From contig NC_079879.1 of the NCBI RefSeq assembly GCF_029227915.1, positions 3,410,001 to 3,474,000 of the forward strand: DNA of 64,000 nucleotides, given 5' to 3'. A model generated the notes under the pieces. That model worked only from the letters and a program-made list of their open reading frames with translations, did not search any database and was not told the origin of the DNA. The DNA is from Hydractinia symbiolongicarpus (lineage: Eukaryota > Cnidaria > Hydrozoa > Anthoathecata > Hydractiniidae). Positions within the stretch are counted from its first letter, which is position 1; each line of letters opens with the position of its first letter. The position numbers and the translations under genes were made by a program. This document shows, one piece after another, positions 11,495 to 24,178 of this stretch.

Positions 11495-14400
11495 TCAAGT
11501 GGATAAAGTTGGTCTCTCTCCCACGCCATTACAAATATCGTATACGAGTTGACTGACTTGAGTTGACAAAGTGGCAGTTGAAGCCTACAAGAAGAGAAAG
11601 AATATTTTCTTAGTTTGGAATTTTTCAACACGACACATTTTGAAGGTTTTTTAAATACATCAAACTTTTCCTATCTGAGCTGACAGATTCAAATCTAAGA
11701 AAAGCAGGAGTCAAATACAAAATATTGAACATCACAGAAGATGCTTGCGTGTACGCCTTTTTGCATTAGTGCACGGCCGCACATAATAAATCATCTCCTA
11801 CCCTTCCAACAAGTTTGTTTTCATTTTAAAGGTGATCTTGTTATTGCAAAGAAAACGGGTAGTACTAAACCGTGTGCCCACCCTCAGCCAAAATATTTAC
11901 CCATCCACCCCAACCTACCAAAAAACATTTTGTTTATGGATAAGAAAGCACTGATCCAAATTACAGATGATTAAAAATAATTTGAAGATTTTTTGCTTTT
12001 GCATCGTCATGATAACACTAAAGATGCTAGAAAGAACTACCAGAAAACAGATTGAGAACAACTATATACAGCAGGTAAAAGAAGAAACTGAAGGTAATGG
12101 TTTGTTCTAACAAAACGATATTGAAACTACGCAAAAAGATTTATAAAAGAGAGTATATCGAGAACCTCACCCATATCCTAGAAAGGGAAAAAATGATGAA
12201 ATTCGTGCCATTTACGGGGCCCGAAAATTACGTTTTGTCACAGGAATATTCAAAATTTAAAGTTCCGAATCATTTTTAGCACCGTTGGTCTTCGGAAATG
12301 CAACATTAAGAAATTTAGAGAGTATCAACCAACTACAGATGATACTTAACGAAAGCCAAAAAAGTTAACGACAGTTATCGACATAGTTAAGACATACTTG
12401 GTAACCAAGTTTCCATGTTGATAGATTGTCCGATTTGACCGCTGAGTCGGAAGCAGAATCTATGCTTGCAATACCTGACTGTTTGACATTGCTGATTGCA
12501 AACATTACAAGCAGAGTGAATTCCAGCTGCACTTGAAAGCTATAATTTGCTTACATCGATATCCAAATGTCAAGAGAAATGTGGTAAGCCAATCACCCAA
12601 GATGATAAATTGTACGATCATTAAGAAAGTCAAGTTGGATCGACAAAAAGACAGGGAAAAAAGAATAAATTATGGACCAAAAGTATATCCATTTGGATGT
12701 TTTTTCACTATGAAAAGATTGTGGCTGACAAGGTGACAGTAGAGTCTGTATCTGAAGCAAACATTTATTAGGAATTTAGTCATCCGAGGATTTTGATATG
12801 ACTCACATTCAGCGCAACTAAATTCATAGTATATATATTAGTTGTTTTCAAAACTCGTGAATAATTGTCGTTTTGTTTTTCTTGTCACGTTTTTTAAAAA
12901 GAGTTTGCTTATCATGTTATTACCCAGGTTAATAACCCAAATGTAGAGTTTTTTTTACAAGCTTGTGGGTTTATGCTTTTCATAATTTTGTTTCTTTAGG
13001 TTTTGTCTATCTAAGGCCTTCCTGTTTTGTTTTTTATTGACTTAAAAGTATTATTTTTTATAAGTAAAATCAAAATATACATCATTCTTTATTGTTTATG
13101 AAGTGTTTACTACTTGATTATTACAAAGTTTTTTTTGGCTACGTGGGGGTAGGGGGAAAATATATTTGCTGGGTGGGTGTGAGGTTTAACATCTTGGCTG
13201 GGTGGAGGTGGTGGGTGAATATTTTGGCTGGGTGGTAAATATCGGCTGGATTGGGGGTGACCACACGGTTTAGTATTACTTCAACCTTCTTGATGGGGCG
13301 TTTATCAAAATCATTTTTGCCACCATGGGTGCTTATTGGTGCGGGCGGAGATGGCGGTAGATTTTTCACTGATTTAACTCGGACTTATATATTCAGCAAA
13401 CCTACTCACCTGACTTTCAGATTCTGCATATACTCGGACAACATCTTCGGTTCCTGAAGGACTAAAAATATGAAATATAAACACCTGAACAATGATATAA
13501 AACTTAAAAAGAATGAAAAGGTGGTAAGTATAAATTTACACGATCTGGTTCTCTAACACTTTATGACCCCACATACAGCAATACACCAATTACACGCCAT
13601 TTTTTTTAAATTACAATAAATACTGCGTTATGTTATGTCTGCTCACCGAACAAAAGAGCGAGCACGTGGCAAATTCTTCGTCAGCTCATCAATTCTATTT
13701 TGCAATTCTATCGGTTCGACAACCTTCGTTTCATCTTCGTTCGTTTTAATGACGCGACGATCTTTTACCTAAACAACAAATATATGTTCAAATTATAATA
13801 AAATGTGAACGATGACCTCTCAAAACTGTCTAAATACAACGCCGAACTTACAAAAACTTTGTTCAGTTTATTTGGTATGTCGGTGTACTCCTTGTCCCAA
13901 TCTTTACATGTCCACTAAAATTTATTAACATAGAAATTATTCAAAAAAGTAAAGATAAGATTAAAACAACGAAATGAAAAGAAAGAGAAAAAGTCTTACT
14001 TGCTTTTCGTTGAGAATGGCTTCTACTAATAACATATCTGATATTGCATCACCAACTGTCTAAAATATTTAACCTGGATTTCTTTTGCGTGTATGATAAA
14101 AACAAACATCAACAGAAAGCTTTCAATGAAAATATTACCTGGTTAGTGAGATCAACGAAAGCTTTCAAAATTTCACTTGCTTGTTTTTGCTCGTCACTGA
14201 ACATATTAAAAATGTAACGTTAAAATTAAATTTCAGGTGATGAAACTAAAAATTAATTAAAATATTCCTGTCCCATACCTTAAATTTTGTGGCGGCTGTC
14301 TTATTTCACTTTCAGCGTCTTTACTGTATATTATCTGAAAAGGAAAGAATGATGATTTGAGATTCAACTTTCATGTCGACAAGTTTCTCCATCAACGCGA

Positions 14401-17400
14401 CACAGATTTTCTTCTCACCGTTCCATGACCATTCGCTTCAAAATAAACTCCGATGTCATATTCAACAGCTTTAAGGTGAAGATGTTTAACTCCAGTTTTT
14501 GCGATCGCTACTGGAACTTTCTAAATACGAAGCGACATATTAATCAACAAAGTTCAACGGTAACCGATTCGTAGATCTTTTACATGGTGACCACAAAAAA
14601 TAAAATGTAAATTCCAGGACATTTCAGGACAAATTTGTAAAGTCACAAGGCTTATAAAACCTTTGGGAATACAAGCAATTCTTTGAGATGCATGCAATGC
14701 AATCTAAAAATATTTACGGACAAATATGTTGCAGCATTTTACAAACCTTGTTTTTAATTAACCCTTTTACCCTTGTGACCGGTAGAGTGGTTCTCTGGCT
14801 CCCTGTTATGCGGGCCTCTTAAAGGAGAACATGAAAGATCATGTGTGTAACATTTTGAGGATGACATTTAAAAAATAAATACCAAAATCATCAGTGATCT
14901 TTAAAACAAAAGGACCACATTTCAAAAGAAAGTTAAGTACTTTTCTTGTTTTGTTACCTTGAAGCAGCAATGACAAAAATTCTAATTTTTCGTTCTGGGA
15001 ATATAGCCAATTTATTCTTGAGGTTACATGGAGCGAAGTGTATAACTGGACTAACTTTACCTCACCAAAATCTACGATGTTTCTCCATATAATGAATTTG
15101 CAAGTTTTCTCACTAATGTGCTTTCACTGTAAAACTTAATAAAATATTTTACTCTTCATCTGGAGGATTAGTTTTCATGTATTAAATTTTAAGGAATTAG
15201 CACTTTATTCATATTCAAAATTTATTCAGAATATGTAGCTATAGAGCATATTGCACTTAAGTAGTTTTTCTGTTTTTTTGGTCTTGTAAAGAAACTTCTG
15301 ACCATGTGGATTGTTTTCTGGGACCTTTCATAATGTCAACAAACTTTGAACGCTAAGATGTTAATTTTCTGAGAAATTTTAAGACTATAAAAAAAACCTA
15401 AAAATTAAAATTCAAATTTTTTTTCTCAATAAGTAAAGCTAAATAAGAAAGTTCTGGAAGCTTCCTAAAAAGAGATTAAAAGATTAAAAATTATGCTCAT
15501 CATCATCATCATTCTCGGCTTAACGTCCGTTTTCCATGCTAGCATGGGTTGGACGGGGTATATTAATGACCCTCTTCCAATCTGATCTAGACTGTGTTAG
15601 ATCTAAATTCAACTTCCTCTGTATCAAGTCTGTCCTTATAACCATCTTAAATTTTTTGTCAAAATTCCAGGATTTTCCAGGACAAGTTACTTTTTCCAGG
15701 ATTTTTTAGGAATTTCCAGGACCGTGGTCATCATGTTTTATAAATGCAAATGTTCATATCATTTGTACACTTTTTTCAAATCCTCTCTATTAGCTTTAAT
15801 ATTTGTCTGGGGCAATTATCTGCTAAGATGGATATCTCCCTCTTATAAAACGGGTGGTACAGTATAATTCGTTATCTTATAATTCGTGGCTTACCAACAC
15901 AGTGTTTGTCTTTTAGTATTTAAATAGGGAGTATTTCAAAATGTTCACGTCTGCAATCATCAGAATATAGGTTCCTTCAAAAACAAAGAATTGCAACTTT
16001 CTATTTCATTAACTTGTAAGATAATGGAAATACACAGAAAATAGAACTTATTGTAGTAAGGTGTATAATTCGATTAAATGGAGTAGAAAATAGGCTATAC
16101 ATACCATTTTATTGTATAAATAATTTGTTGAGCTACCATTAGCATATGCAGTTTGCACAACACCTGAAAAAAAAAACACACATCAACACGTCCAATAATG
16201 TAGTGTTTGGAATCATATGATTGTTAGAACAAGAGAACCTGCAGTCATAAAAAAGCTGAGGAAGTTTATATGCTAACTCGTAAAGAATGATATCTAAATC
16301 CACAAATAGATGTAAAAAACAAAGCAAAAAATATGTGATTCTTCTTACCTAAGCCTTTAGTTAATTTAATTCCAATAATATCTAATTTTTCTTTAATATA
16401 CGCTGCAATCTAACACAAAATAAAAATTATAAATAACAACAGCAGTGACGCCATGTTGTGTATATTTTACAAAACCAAAACATACAAAAAAATTAACATA
16501 CCAGACATGCAATTTTGTCTCCGTCCAAAAGATGAAAAGTCCCATCTATAATGGTGAAAAGTTAGATAGTTAAAAGAGTTTTACCAAATTTGTATACTTT
16601 TCTTTCAAGTTCGCACTAATGAACGCTTGTTAAGACATTTGACTGTACTAATCACAGTTGCACATACCCTCATCTTTATAGAAGTAAACAATCCGATCAG
16701 CATCTCCATCATAAGATACACAGCAGTCACCTTTCTCCAACTGTAAACCTGGACAACAAATAAAAGATTAAAAATATGAAATAATTCAAAATCTCACATA
16801 CATTCCGTTATACACAACATTCTATTATTTTGGCATTCTGCTGTACCTGACCAAATACAGCTGCAAACATTGCTCAGACGTTTAACAATATGTTACAGAT
16901 TGCTGCAACTCTTATAAGATTAAACGAACACATAAAATCAGAACCGATATGCGAACAATTTTCACTACTTTTTCTAACTTTTTTGATTAAGTAGTAAATA
17001 GCCTGCTTTTTATTGAATAGCTACCTGCAGGAGGCTTTTGATTAGTCTTTACAAAATCAGCTCCACACTAAAGAGAAGAAAAGAATGGTTATGTGGCTAC
17101 GTAAACTATAAATACATTTGACTGTAACACGAAGTGCAGCTGAGAAAAACACAATAACAATTTTTTTTGGTAATAGGACTGCCACTGTAACACAACGCAG
17201 TTCGAATATAATATCATTTTTAAAAATTAAACCTTTATCATAAACTTCTACATTAGAGCAGTACTTTGCAAGATATATCATAACTATTGTACATACTTAC
17301 ACCTTCATTAAGTACACCAGAAGTACCATCATTATGAATGAGTAGCGACAACGATGAAGCTAAGTGCTTCTGTAGTTGAGCAGCTTTTAAAGCGCCTACT

Positions 17401-19941
17401 CCATTCGCACCATCGACCTTGACTGATGCACATGTTTTGAAGCCCATCTAAACATTTATGAAATATAAATTTTAAAAACAAAATCCTTCTTAAACCAGAT
17501 TGTAATTAAATAAATTTTTAAATGTGCAAACAAAATCAAAAAATTGAAAATAATGACTCCAGCACACTTAATATCGTGTACTGACAGTAACATATCTAAA
17601 GTTGCCAGGTGGACACAGGACTGCTCGAGAAAAAGTGTCTGAGCAATGAAAGCCCTGTTAATTAAATATTTAACAGCACAAAGAAACTCTATAGCCTGAT
17701 ATTCACTTCAAATCTCTCGTATTTAAAAGTTTGTGTTAAATTTTTGGAGTGTCATAGTCTTGCAGCGAATTAAAAAGTTTTTTTGTAATATACTCAATTT
17801 TTTTCCATTAGATACATTTAAAAGTTGCTGTGGTCACCATATCCTATGCACTTGCATGTATATTATGTATGAATACATATATTACAATTAGGATAAGACG
17901 GCTTGCAAAGTAAAATAAAATAAAAAATGAGAACATTTTAGTGAAATTGCTAGAAAATAGAAAACTTTTCAGTTTTGCAAATAAGAAAATCAAGAAGTAC
18001 TGTAAACAAGAATATATATGTGCTCTTTAAAATCAGTCTTGATGCATGACATTTAAACATTAAAATGAAAAAATTAAGACATTAAAATCACTATATCATC
18101 ACCATCTTGTGTATTTTTAAATAAGCTGCACATAATTTTTTGTAGTATCCTTCTTCGGTAGCTTCACCATATTCACCGTTTGTATTTGTGCAACATACGA
18201 TGTAATGAAGTTGAGGTGTTGTTAACAAACCTAAAAAATATAATATATATCATTCCAAAAACAATTAATGTGCATTTTAAGCAAATATAATCAAGTGCAA
18301 AAATTATTATGAATAGATATGGGCATAAGGGAGAGAAGTTCTTAACAATCTGAACCACTTCCTGTGAAAAAAAAAAGGAAACAAGTTAGAAATTGTTGCA
18401 TTACCAAAATCTTGACATTTTCCACCCATGCCTTCAACACCTTCTTTCACAGATTTCGACAAACTTTCACTGCTTGGTCTAAACAAACATTACAATGTTA
18501 AGGTTTTCACATCTGCTTTAAGAGTTAATGTAAAAAATGTGATTTAAAATATACCTTGTGTCTCTAGCAAGGATGACACATGCTTCATTGCTTAATTCAA
18601 TATTTTCTTCTTTTACAATTTCTTGTAAGCAAGTAGACACCAATGAATTTCTGAAGTAAAATACATACAGGTATTACAGAGATGAATAGCAACAACCATA
18701 ATAATCACAAAAATACACCTTACTCAGCTTGAGCTAGTTTGGTTGCATAACTTTCCCAAGATTGCTCTAGCATTTCTCCATAAGGGTCCACTAGTTTGAC
18801 ACCATTGTCCTGAAGTAAATGCATTTTTATGTAAGCAATAATTCCATGTCAAAATATTGCAACATGTTTTGTTAACAGCAATATGTATTGTCAAGTTTTT
18901 AAATTATTGCGTTACATGCAGCTGCAGACACAACAAAAGGTATAAAAATTTTAAAATCTAAATCGGTAAAGAGACATCCAGAGGAATGGCCAAACATACT
19001 AGAACATACATATTAAAGTTGAATAATTACTTGCACTGGGTTGTGTGAAGCTGTAACCATGACACCAATAGCTTCTAAAATTTATAACACATAGGGTAAG
19101 TCTATGCGAGGTAAAGTAGATACACTCTTAACAAATTAGGCATATTGTTTTGACATCATTAAAATCAACCATATTAATGTCAATGACATTGTTAAATTAA
19201 CAAAGTCATTGCATTGCACTTAAGTTTGAGGTTAAACTTGGAAAATGGCGAAAATAAATAAAAATAACTCTTGCTTGTGTAAAGAGGAAACTAAGCCAAG
19301 TCTCCAAAACTGGATCAACCCACCCATGGCATAAACCCTTTAAAACTCAATATCTCCTGAATGGTTTGTTGAAAGCATATGACCCTATACATTATTTTGA
19401 TCAGTGTTCAAGCTCTATACAATAAAAAATATTTGCATGTTGACAGGTCCTTGATGATGTCCTCAAAATATATATCTATAATTTTTTGTTTCCCTAATCA
19501 TTGGGCACTTAACTAGTAGTCAATTTATTCAATGGTGTAAGCATCTTGAATATGATAAATATAAAATAAAAATGAATATAATAAAAGAATTACAAACATT
19601 TCTTAATATAAAGAAATATAAAGCAAGCAAATTGCTAAAAATTAAATGCTAACAGTGTCTTACTTCCATCTTTTGCTTTGGAACGTAAAGAAGCTAACAA
19701 ACCCATGCGAAACATAACAGCATCTAACACTGACGCCCTATAAAGTTAACATTTTGAACAATTAAAAAGATCAGAAATTAAACAATATAATTATTTTTTG
19801 TGGTCATATAATTTTAATCCCTGTAAATATATATACTTACTTTGTTCTAAATCCAGCTGTTCCATAGCTGATGTGTACATCCGACTTGGGATGACTTGTT
19901 GAAAGTTGTGTTATTCGATCAAAGTCAGGTACAGCAACCAT
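11495..19941 (-). CDS. PGM3: phosphoacetylglucosamine mutase, complete, 21 exons
   Basis: PGM3 interconverts GlcNAc-6-phosphate and GlcNAc-1-phosphate in cytosolic UDP-GlcNAc synthesis. Exons in coding order: 19841-19941, 19664-19737, 19031-19074, 18724-18809, 18555-18650, 18405-18478, 18103-18230, 17301-17447, 17025-17067, 16668-16748, 16502-16545, 16349-16409, 16105-16163, 14419-14520, 14279-14334, 14139-14196, 14000-14059, 13852-13914, 13647-13768, 13410-13461, 11495-11584. They total 1641 bases, 546 aa plus stop, with GT/AG borders and consistent phases; human PGM3 is about 542 aa. Key motifs are all present: TASHNP (phosphoserine loop, exon 3), DGDADR (metal loop, exon 10), EANGHGT (sugar loop, exon 14) and RPSGTED (phosphate loop, exons 19-20). 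The last exon (GVGERPT near the end) is separated by a 1.8-kb intron. No defect is seen. Confidence 0.96.
13140..13262. repeat. G-rich [16 protein letters not shown] in PGM3 intron 20
   Basis: The plus strand carries repeated GGCTGGGTGG-type units (near 13165, 13195, 13226 and 13244) in a G-rich tract that follows a run of GGGGGTAGGGGG. Several G-runs are close enough to allow a G-quadruplex in the strand opposite to PGM3 coding. Confidence 0.6.
15490..15660. repeat. dispersed-repeat fragment with CATGCTAGCATG core
   Basis: A (CATCAT)n-like start is followed by TTAACGTCCGTTTTCC, then the palindrome CATGCTAGCATG, then GGTTGGACGG, and further on CCTCTTCCAATCTG. I recall this arrangement as a common dispersed repeat in invertebrate genomes, but cannot confirm its class. 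It lies in PGM3 intron 13 (14521-16104). Confidence 0.5.
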
Positions 19942-20901
19942 AATTGTTTATATCACGTTATGCTAAATTATGTGTTACAATTAAAATCAAATTAAAGATT
20001 TTTCTTACAGAACAGAGATAAATCTTAACGCAGAAACACAGGTTCAGGGCACTTATTTATTTATTTGAAAGTGAGACAAAAAAAAAGAGATTAGAAAGCA
20101 ATATTACAATGCAGGCTTCAAATTAGCAGGTCGCAATTCGCAATTTGCAAATCAAAATGCTGTCTTTGCAAATCATTCTCTAAAGATTAAAATTGTAAAT
20201 CCTATTTTTTCATCAATCGTTTTATCACCTATTTTTAAAATAGTTATTGCAACACAATTATCATAAGGGATCAATAGTAAGTGGGCTACAATGCTTCCGG
20301 ACCACAGCTGCAAAACTGTTTTCTTCTTTACAGTCAGTTTTTTTTGGCAGCTGACTTTTTTTTTAATTCAAGCTCTGCACATTTTCATAAACTAGAGTTA
20401 TGGTAAAAACCTATTTTTCTCCAATTTTGTTTATCCAAAAGGTACTTATTATAATTTTTTGTTAACATGGGTTTATTTGAAAGTGCACTATACTGTAACA
20501 TAAAATAAGTGTTCATAATATCTTTTTACTAAAAAAAAAAACAAGAAATGTAGCAAAAAATAGGCAATGAAACACCGCAAAACACTTTTATTACATAAAT
20601 TGTGTGTTTCAAAAAATACTAACTTATTTAAGTAGTCAATCGTGTATGCTGAGCATAAATAATTTTTTTAGGCTCTAGTTATCAATTTTACATGAAACCA
20701 CAAGTGAGAGGTTCCTGGGCAGTACATTTTAATTCTACAAGAAAAAAATGAACAGTGATGACAGTAAGGATTGATTTACACAATGACAAATTAAAAACGC
20801 TGCAGATTAATTAAAAAGTTCTGTTCACACATAACATATTACACTTGTTCAAAACATTTCTGTATACAATTTTATGTCTTTAACACGATGAGTTTGTTTC
20901 T
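19942..20901. other. intergenic between PGM3 and ATP5MK, no gene seen
   Basis: About 960 bp of AT-rich DNA, presumably the PGM3 5' region and the ATP5MK 3' region (both minus strand). A TTTAG that could be a splice acceptor ends 23 bases before the PGM3 ATG. Confidence 0.5.
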
Positions 20902-21219
20902 TTATTGTTTCTTCGTTTTTCTGGTGAATTTGTAGAGACAGTACAGTCCAAAATATCCTCCAAGCGTAGCAAGAACAACCTAAAAATATGTACAATATTA
21001 TTAAATTGCATTATGCAATGCAATAAACAAACTTTTCAAAAGTTAGGTGTTCTGAAGAGGGGAAACTAACAACAATACATCACAACTAAAAGCACTCCTC
21101 GCACACTATATGTGTTTTGAAGGTCCACTTACATTTCTTCTGCCTCTAATTGTATCATTGTTAAAATGAAATTTCCATCCAGTTCTAGCTAGCTGTTCAG
21201 CAGTCAAATGTTCAACCAT
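20902..21219 (-). CDS. ATP5MK: ATP synthase membrane subunit k (DAPIT)-like, 54 aa
   Basis: Two exons, 21133-21219 and 20902-20979, join to 54 codons plus stop across a GT/AG intron. The product reads FHFNNDTIRGRRN at the end of exon 1 and VVLATLGGYFGLYCLY, a single membrane helix, at the start of exon 2, then a Lys-rich tail. The order FN-x-T-x-x-GR-x-N-V-x-ATxG followed by one helix and a basic C-terminus is the DAPIT/USMG5 signature. DAPIT is a small inner-mitochondrial-membrane subunit that stabilises ATP synthase dimers. The usual length is about 58 aa. A TTTTAG acceptor ends six bases before the ATG, so a 5'UTR intron or a trans-splice site is likely. It is too short for most automatic gene finders. 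Confidence 0.8.
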
Positions 21220-21439
21220 TTTTTTCTAAAAGAATAATAATTGTTAGGTTAAGAGCACAAATGTTCACATGCAGAAAGTTATGCAAATTTCAGTTTTTTC
21301 CTCCTTGTGAAAAGTTATTTGCAAATGCCTCAAATTTAGCTGTTTTAAAGATCACATTAACACAAAACAAAAAATAACATAATTTTAATACAAAACATTT
21401 TTGTGAACAGGCCTGGTGTAGAGATTGCACACCACCTAT

Positions 21440-21700
21440 ATATTGTCCTCCTACCATCTACTGAACCAATTCCCTAGCTGACTTTTTACACAACGCATAT
21501 CAACAGGTCCTAACATTTCAACTTCCTCACCTGCTTTACCTCTCAGTGTACAAACATTTACACTAGCCTTGATCGACCTTGTGTTATCTACCTTATATAT
21601 TCGCTGGGTAACAGTCTGACCATGCTCAAACCTGACATCTGCCCTACAGTGAGCAACATTTTCACTTCTATGAGTTCTAGTTTCGTTTATACAGTTTATC
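21440..21700 (-). mobile_element. LINE relic, start of AP-endonuclease region
   Basis: On the minus strand one frame reads VNVCTLRGKAGEEVEML. This matches the opening of the apurinic-endonuclease domain of RTE/CR1-like LINEs, where N-V-(C/R)-T-L-R-G-K-A-G-E precedes the first catalytic region. Stops and indels follow on both sides, so it is a short decayed copy. The exact limits are uncertain. Confidence 0.6.
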
Positions 21701-22098
21701 TGATAACTGTTCTTACATCCATTTATAGTTTTGGCATTGTTTAACAGATATATGCTATTCCTAGTGCCAACAATTCACAAACCAAACTTAGCATGTTTTG
21801 TGCCACATAGTGACACCATCACCAGGACTGAATGTCTCATTCCATAGTTTGAACATCCTGGTTGTAATATAGTCTTAATTTATTAAGGATACTGTAAGGG
21901 AAGATGAGCATGATTTTTTAAATCACTATATATTCACATAAATTTAATATATTTAAATGTATGAATATTTGGAAAGATCTCAACATTTTCTATAGGTTGA
22001 TGTAAGTTTTGCATTAAAATGAAAAATACAAGGATTTACAAGGTAGAGAAAATTTGATCCCCTCCTTTATGTTTGAAGTTTCCTGTACAAAACAACTG

Positions 22099-22126
22099 AA
22101 ACCATTTGGGATACCCCAAATGGTTT
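22099..22126. repeat. 12-bp perfect inverted repeat
   Basis: AAACCATTTGGG and its exact reverse complement are separated by four bases. It could form a short hairpin; no function is evident. Confidence 0.8.
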
Positions 22127-22836
22127 TTCGATTATTCAGCTTGACTTTAAACCAACCCTCCTACGCAGAAGTTGCCTGGTTATGTAAAAGAAAGTCAAAA
22201 TGTAAGCACTACTTCACAAAAAAATGAACAAAGAGAAAACTAGCTTTACAAGTTTTCAACGATAATAAACTTTATTCAAATATTATTTTTCTTTCTGTAT
22301 GCATGTATATAAGTAAATAATGACTGAAAACAAAAATAATATTCAATTGATCTTTGACAAGTTTTCTCAGGTTGGTCCTCATTCTTTTTGTGACATGATT
22401 GACACATTGGAGAGTAGGCACACGGAATCAAAAACATTTATTGGTATAATAACACATAGTCAGTATGATACCAAATATGTATTCTAAGGAGATCATACTG
22501 TGATCCCAAAATTATAAACGAGTTGTTTATTTATAAATAAACATACTTCCAGATATAATTTAGGAATAAAAATTTCGCTATTAAAAGAATCTGTTTTTTT
22601 ATACCAATGAGCCTATTTTTATACCCATAAGCAAGTTGAAAAAGCAACTTCTGCTGAAATATTTAGACAAGAAAAACACCGAGATACCTTGCACATACAC
22701 TTGTGTTGCTTTTTTTTCCTGTAAAGTGTTGTGTTTTCTGGGTTTGAAAATATTTTGATAACCATTGTTATTAACCTAATTCAAGCGATTTAAACTCCAT
22801 AAAGGTACAATCAAAAAACAATACGGTGAGCTTATA

Positions 22837-23468
22837 CAGTCAGGGTAAACACCTAATTAGGCGGCATGACCTAATTAGGCGAGTCGTTTAGTTAGGCGAA
22901 GTGATGTGGTTTAATTAGGCTACCCATAGTCTAACTAGGCGAACGAAAACTTTCCGTTGTAAATATGTCGAAATCATTGCGTTTCGCACTACAATTTTTA
23001 TGTGAATCAAATCTGTCCACTTTGCAGATAATTTTGACCAATTATCGTCTTATTTGCATCGCGCATTGGTAACTTATGGCCCAAACCTCGTGTGGCACTA
23101 TTTGTTGTTTTAAATAATGGGATTTCAGCCATTCACGCCACAGGGAAAAAATAAATATGACGGACGAAAACGCCACCTAAATAGGCAACACTTAACCTAA
23201 TTATGTTATATATTTCATTTTAACATAATTCTTAGTTGCGTGAACATATCGAGGCACGAGTGACAATTTTGGAATCATGGTCGCGTAGACTATCCATTCT
23301 AAACAAAGATTTTTTGCGATTTTTTCTTAAGAATGTGTGAAAAGCCATTAAATATTGTAATGTCTTAACTAGGTTACATATGGCCTAACTAGGCTACAAT
23401 GAGTCGCCTAAATAGATTGCATGCCCTAATTAGCCTACTGTCGCCTAATTAAGTGTTTACCCTGACTG
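22837..23468. mobile_element. non-autonomous DNA transposon with TIRs and internal TAATTA repeats
   Basis: Both ends carry CAGTCAGGGTAAACAC in inverted orientation, continuing with (C/T)TAATTAGGCG for about 27 bp of near-perfect terminal repeat. Next to each end are further copies of a CCTAATTAGGCG-like unit (about five on the left, five on the right, some degenerate), oriented as inverted arrays. The 632-bp interior has no coding capacity. A clean target-site duplication is not obvious: TA flanks the left end and TG the right. The superfamily is not assigned. Confidence 0.8.
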
Positions 23469-23825
23469 TGTGTTATACGAAGCGTGCTATTGGCATGAGT
23501 GTCATATTTGGATTTATTACCAAAAATTACCTAAGATAGGAAATTTGGAATCGGAAAAGATTATTAGAACAGGATTTATTGTAATTTAAATTTTTCAAAT
23601 TTTATAAGAGTTTGAACAAAATATGACACATTTTCACTGCAGTTGATTTGCATAGTCATCTCTTCATAAAACATCAAAAGTTTGGCTACTAATAGAGCCA
23701 GTTGTACTTAGTTCATAACCTTAACCCATAGATTGCTGAATACAAATATGTTCAAATTTTTGTTGAAAATGATCAGAAAATGTAAAGCATGTTAACTTGG
23801 ATCTGAGAATTTTGTTATTTGTTAC

Positions 23826-24178
23826 TGGAGTGGTGCCGTAGATTAGTGGTTAGCTCTCGTACTCTGTGTGGGAGACAGGGGTTTGATTCCTCTTGATGGC
23901 GATTCAACATTGGCGAGTGAATGTTACCATAGCCCTGGGTTAACCCAAGCCATGTGAGGGAATTTGGAGAGATGGCTCACTGTGTGGGGTGTGGATGTTG
24001 CAGGGAGTTGTCTAGTAGAGTGCGAGCACTAATTGGGTCTGCGTTGCTCAAAATGAGCATTAAATACTCTAGCTAGGACTCTCCATCTAAGCCATGGCCC
24101 CTCCTGGAAATAATAGACAAGGTATATCCCTCGATATTTGTGTAATATGCACATCTATCTATCTATCTATCTATCTAG
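23826..24178 (+). mobile_element. tRNA-derived SINE
   Basis: The head contains a pol III A-box-like TAGATTAGTGG at 23839-23849 and a B-box-like GGTTTGATTCC at 23880-23890, spaced as in a tRNA. A non-tRNA body of about 260 bp follows, and the copy ends in a (TATC)n tract at 24153-24178, a usual SINE tail. The whole is about 350 bp and GC-richer than its surroundings. Confidence 0.8.
24153..24178. repeat. (TATC)n microsatellite, SINE tail
   Basis: Six copies of ATCT/TATC directly after the SINE body. Confidence 0.9.

Noticed and set aside
11741-12736. Three plus-strand open frames of 60-77 codons in a row
   Set aside because: They lie inside the 1.8-kb last intron of PGM3 on the opposite strand, show no domain, no shared splice borders and no composition unlike the surroundings. 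A decayed transposon is possible but not supported.
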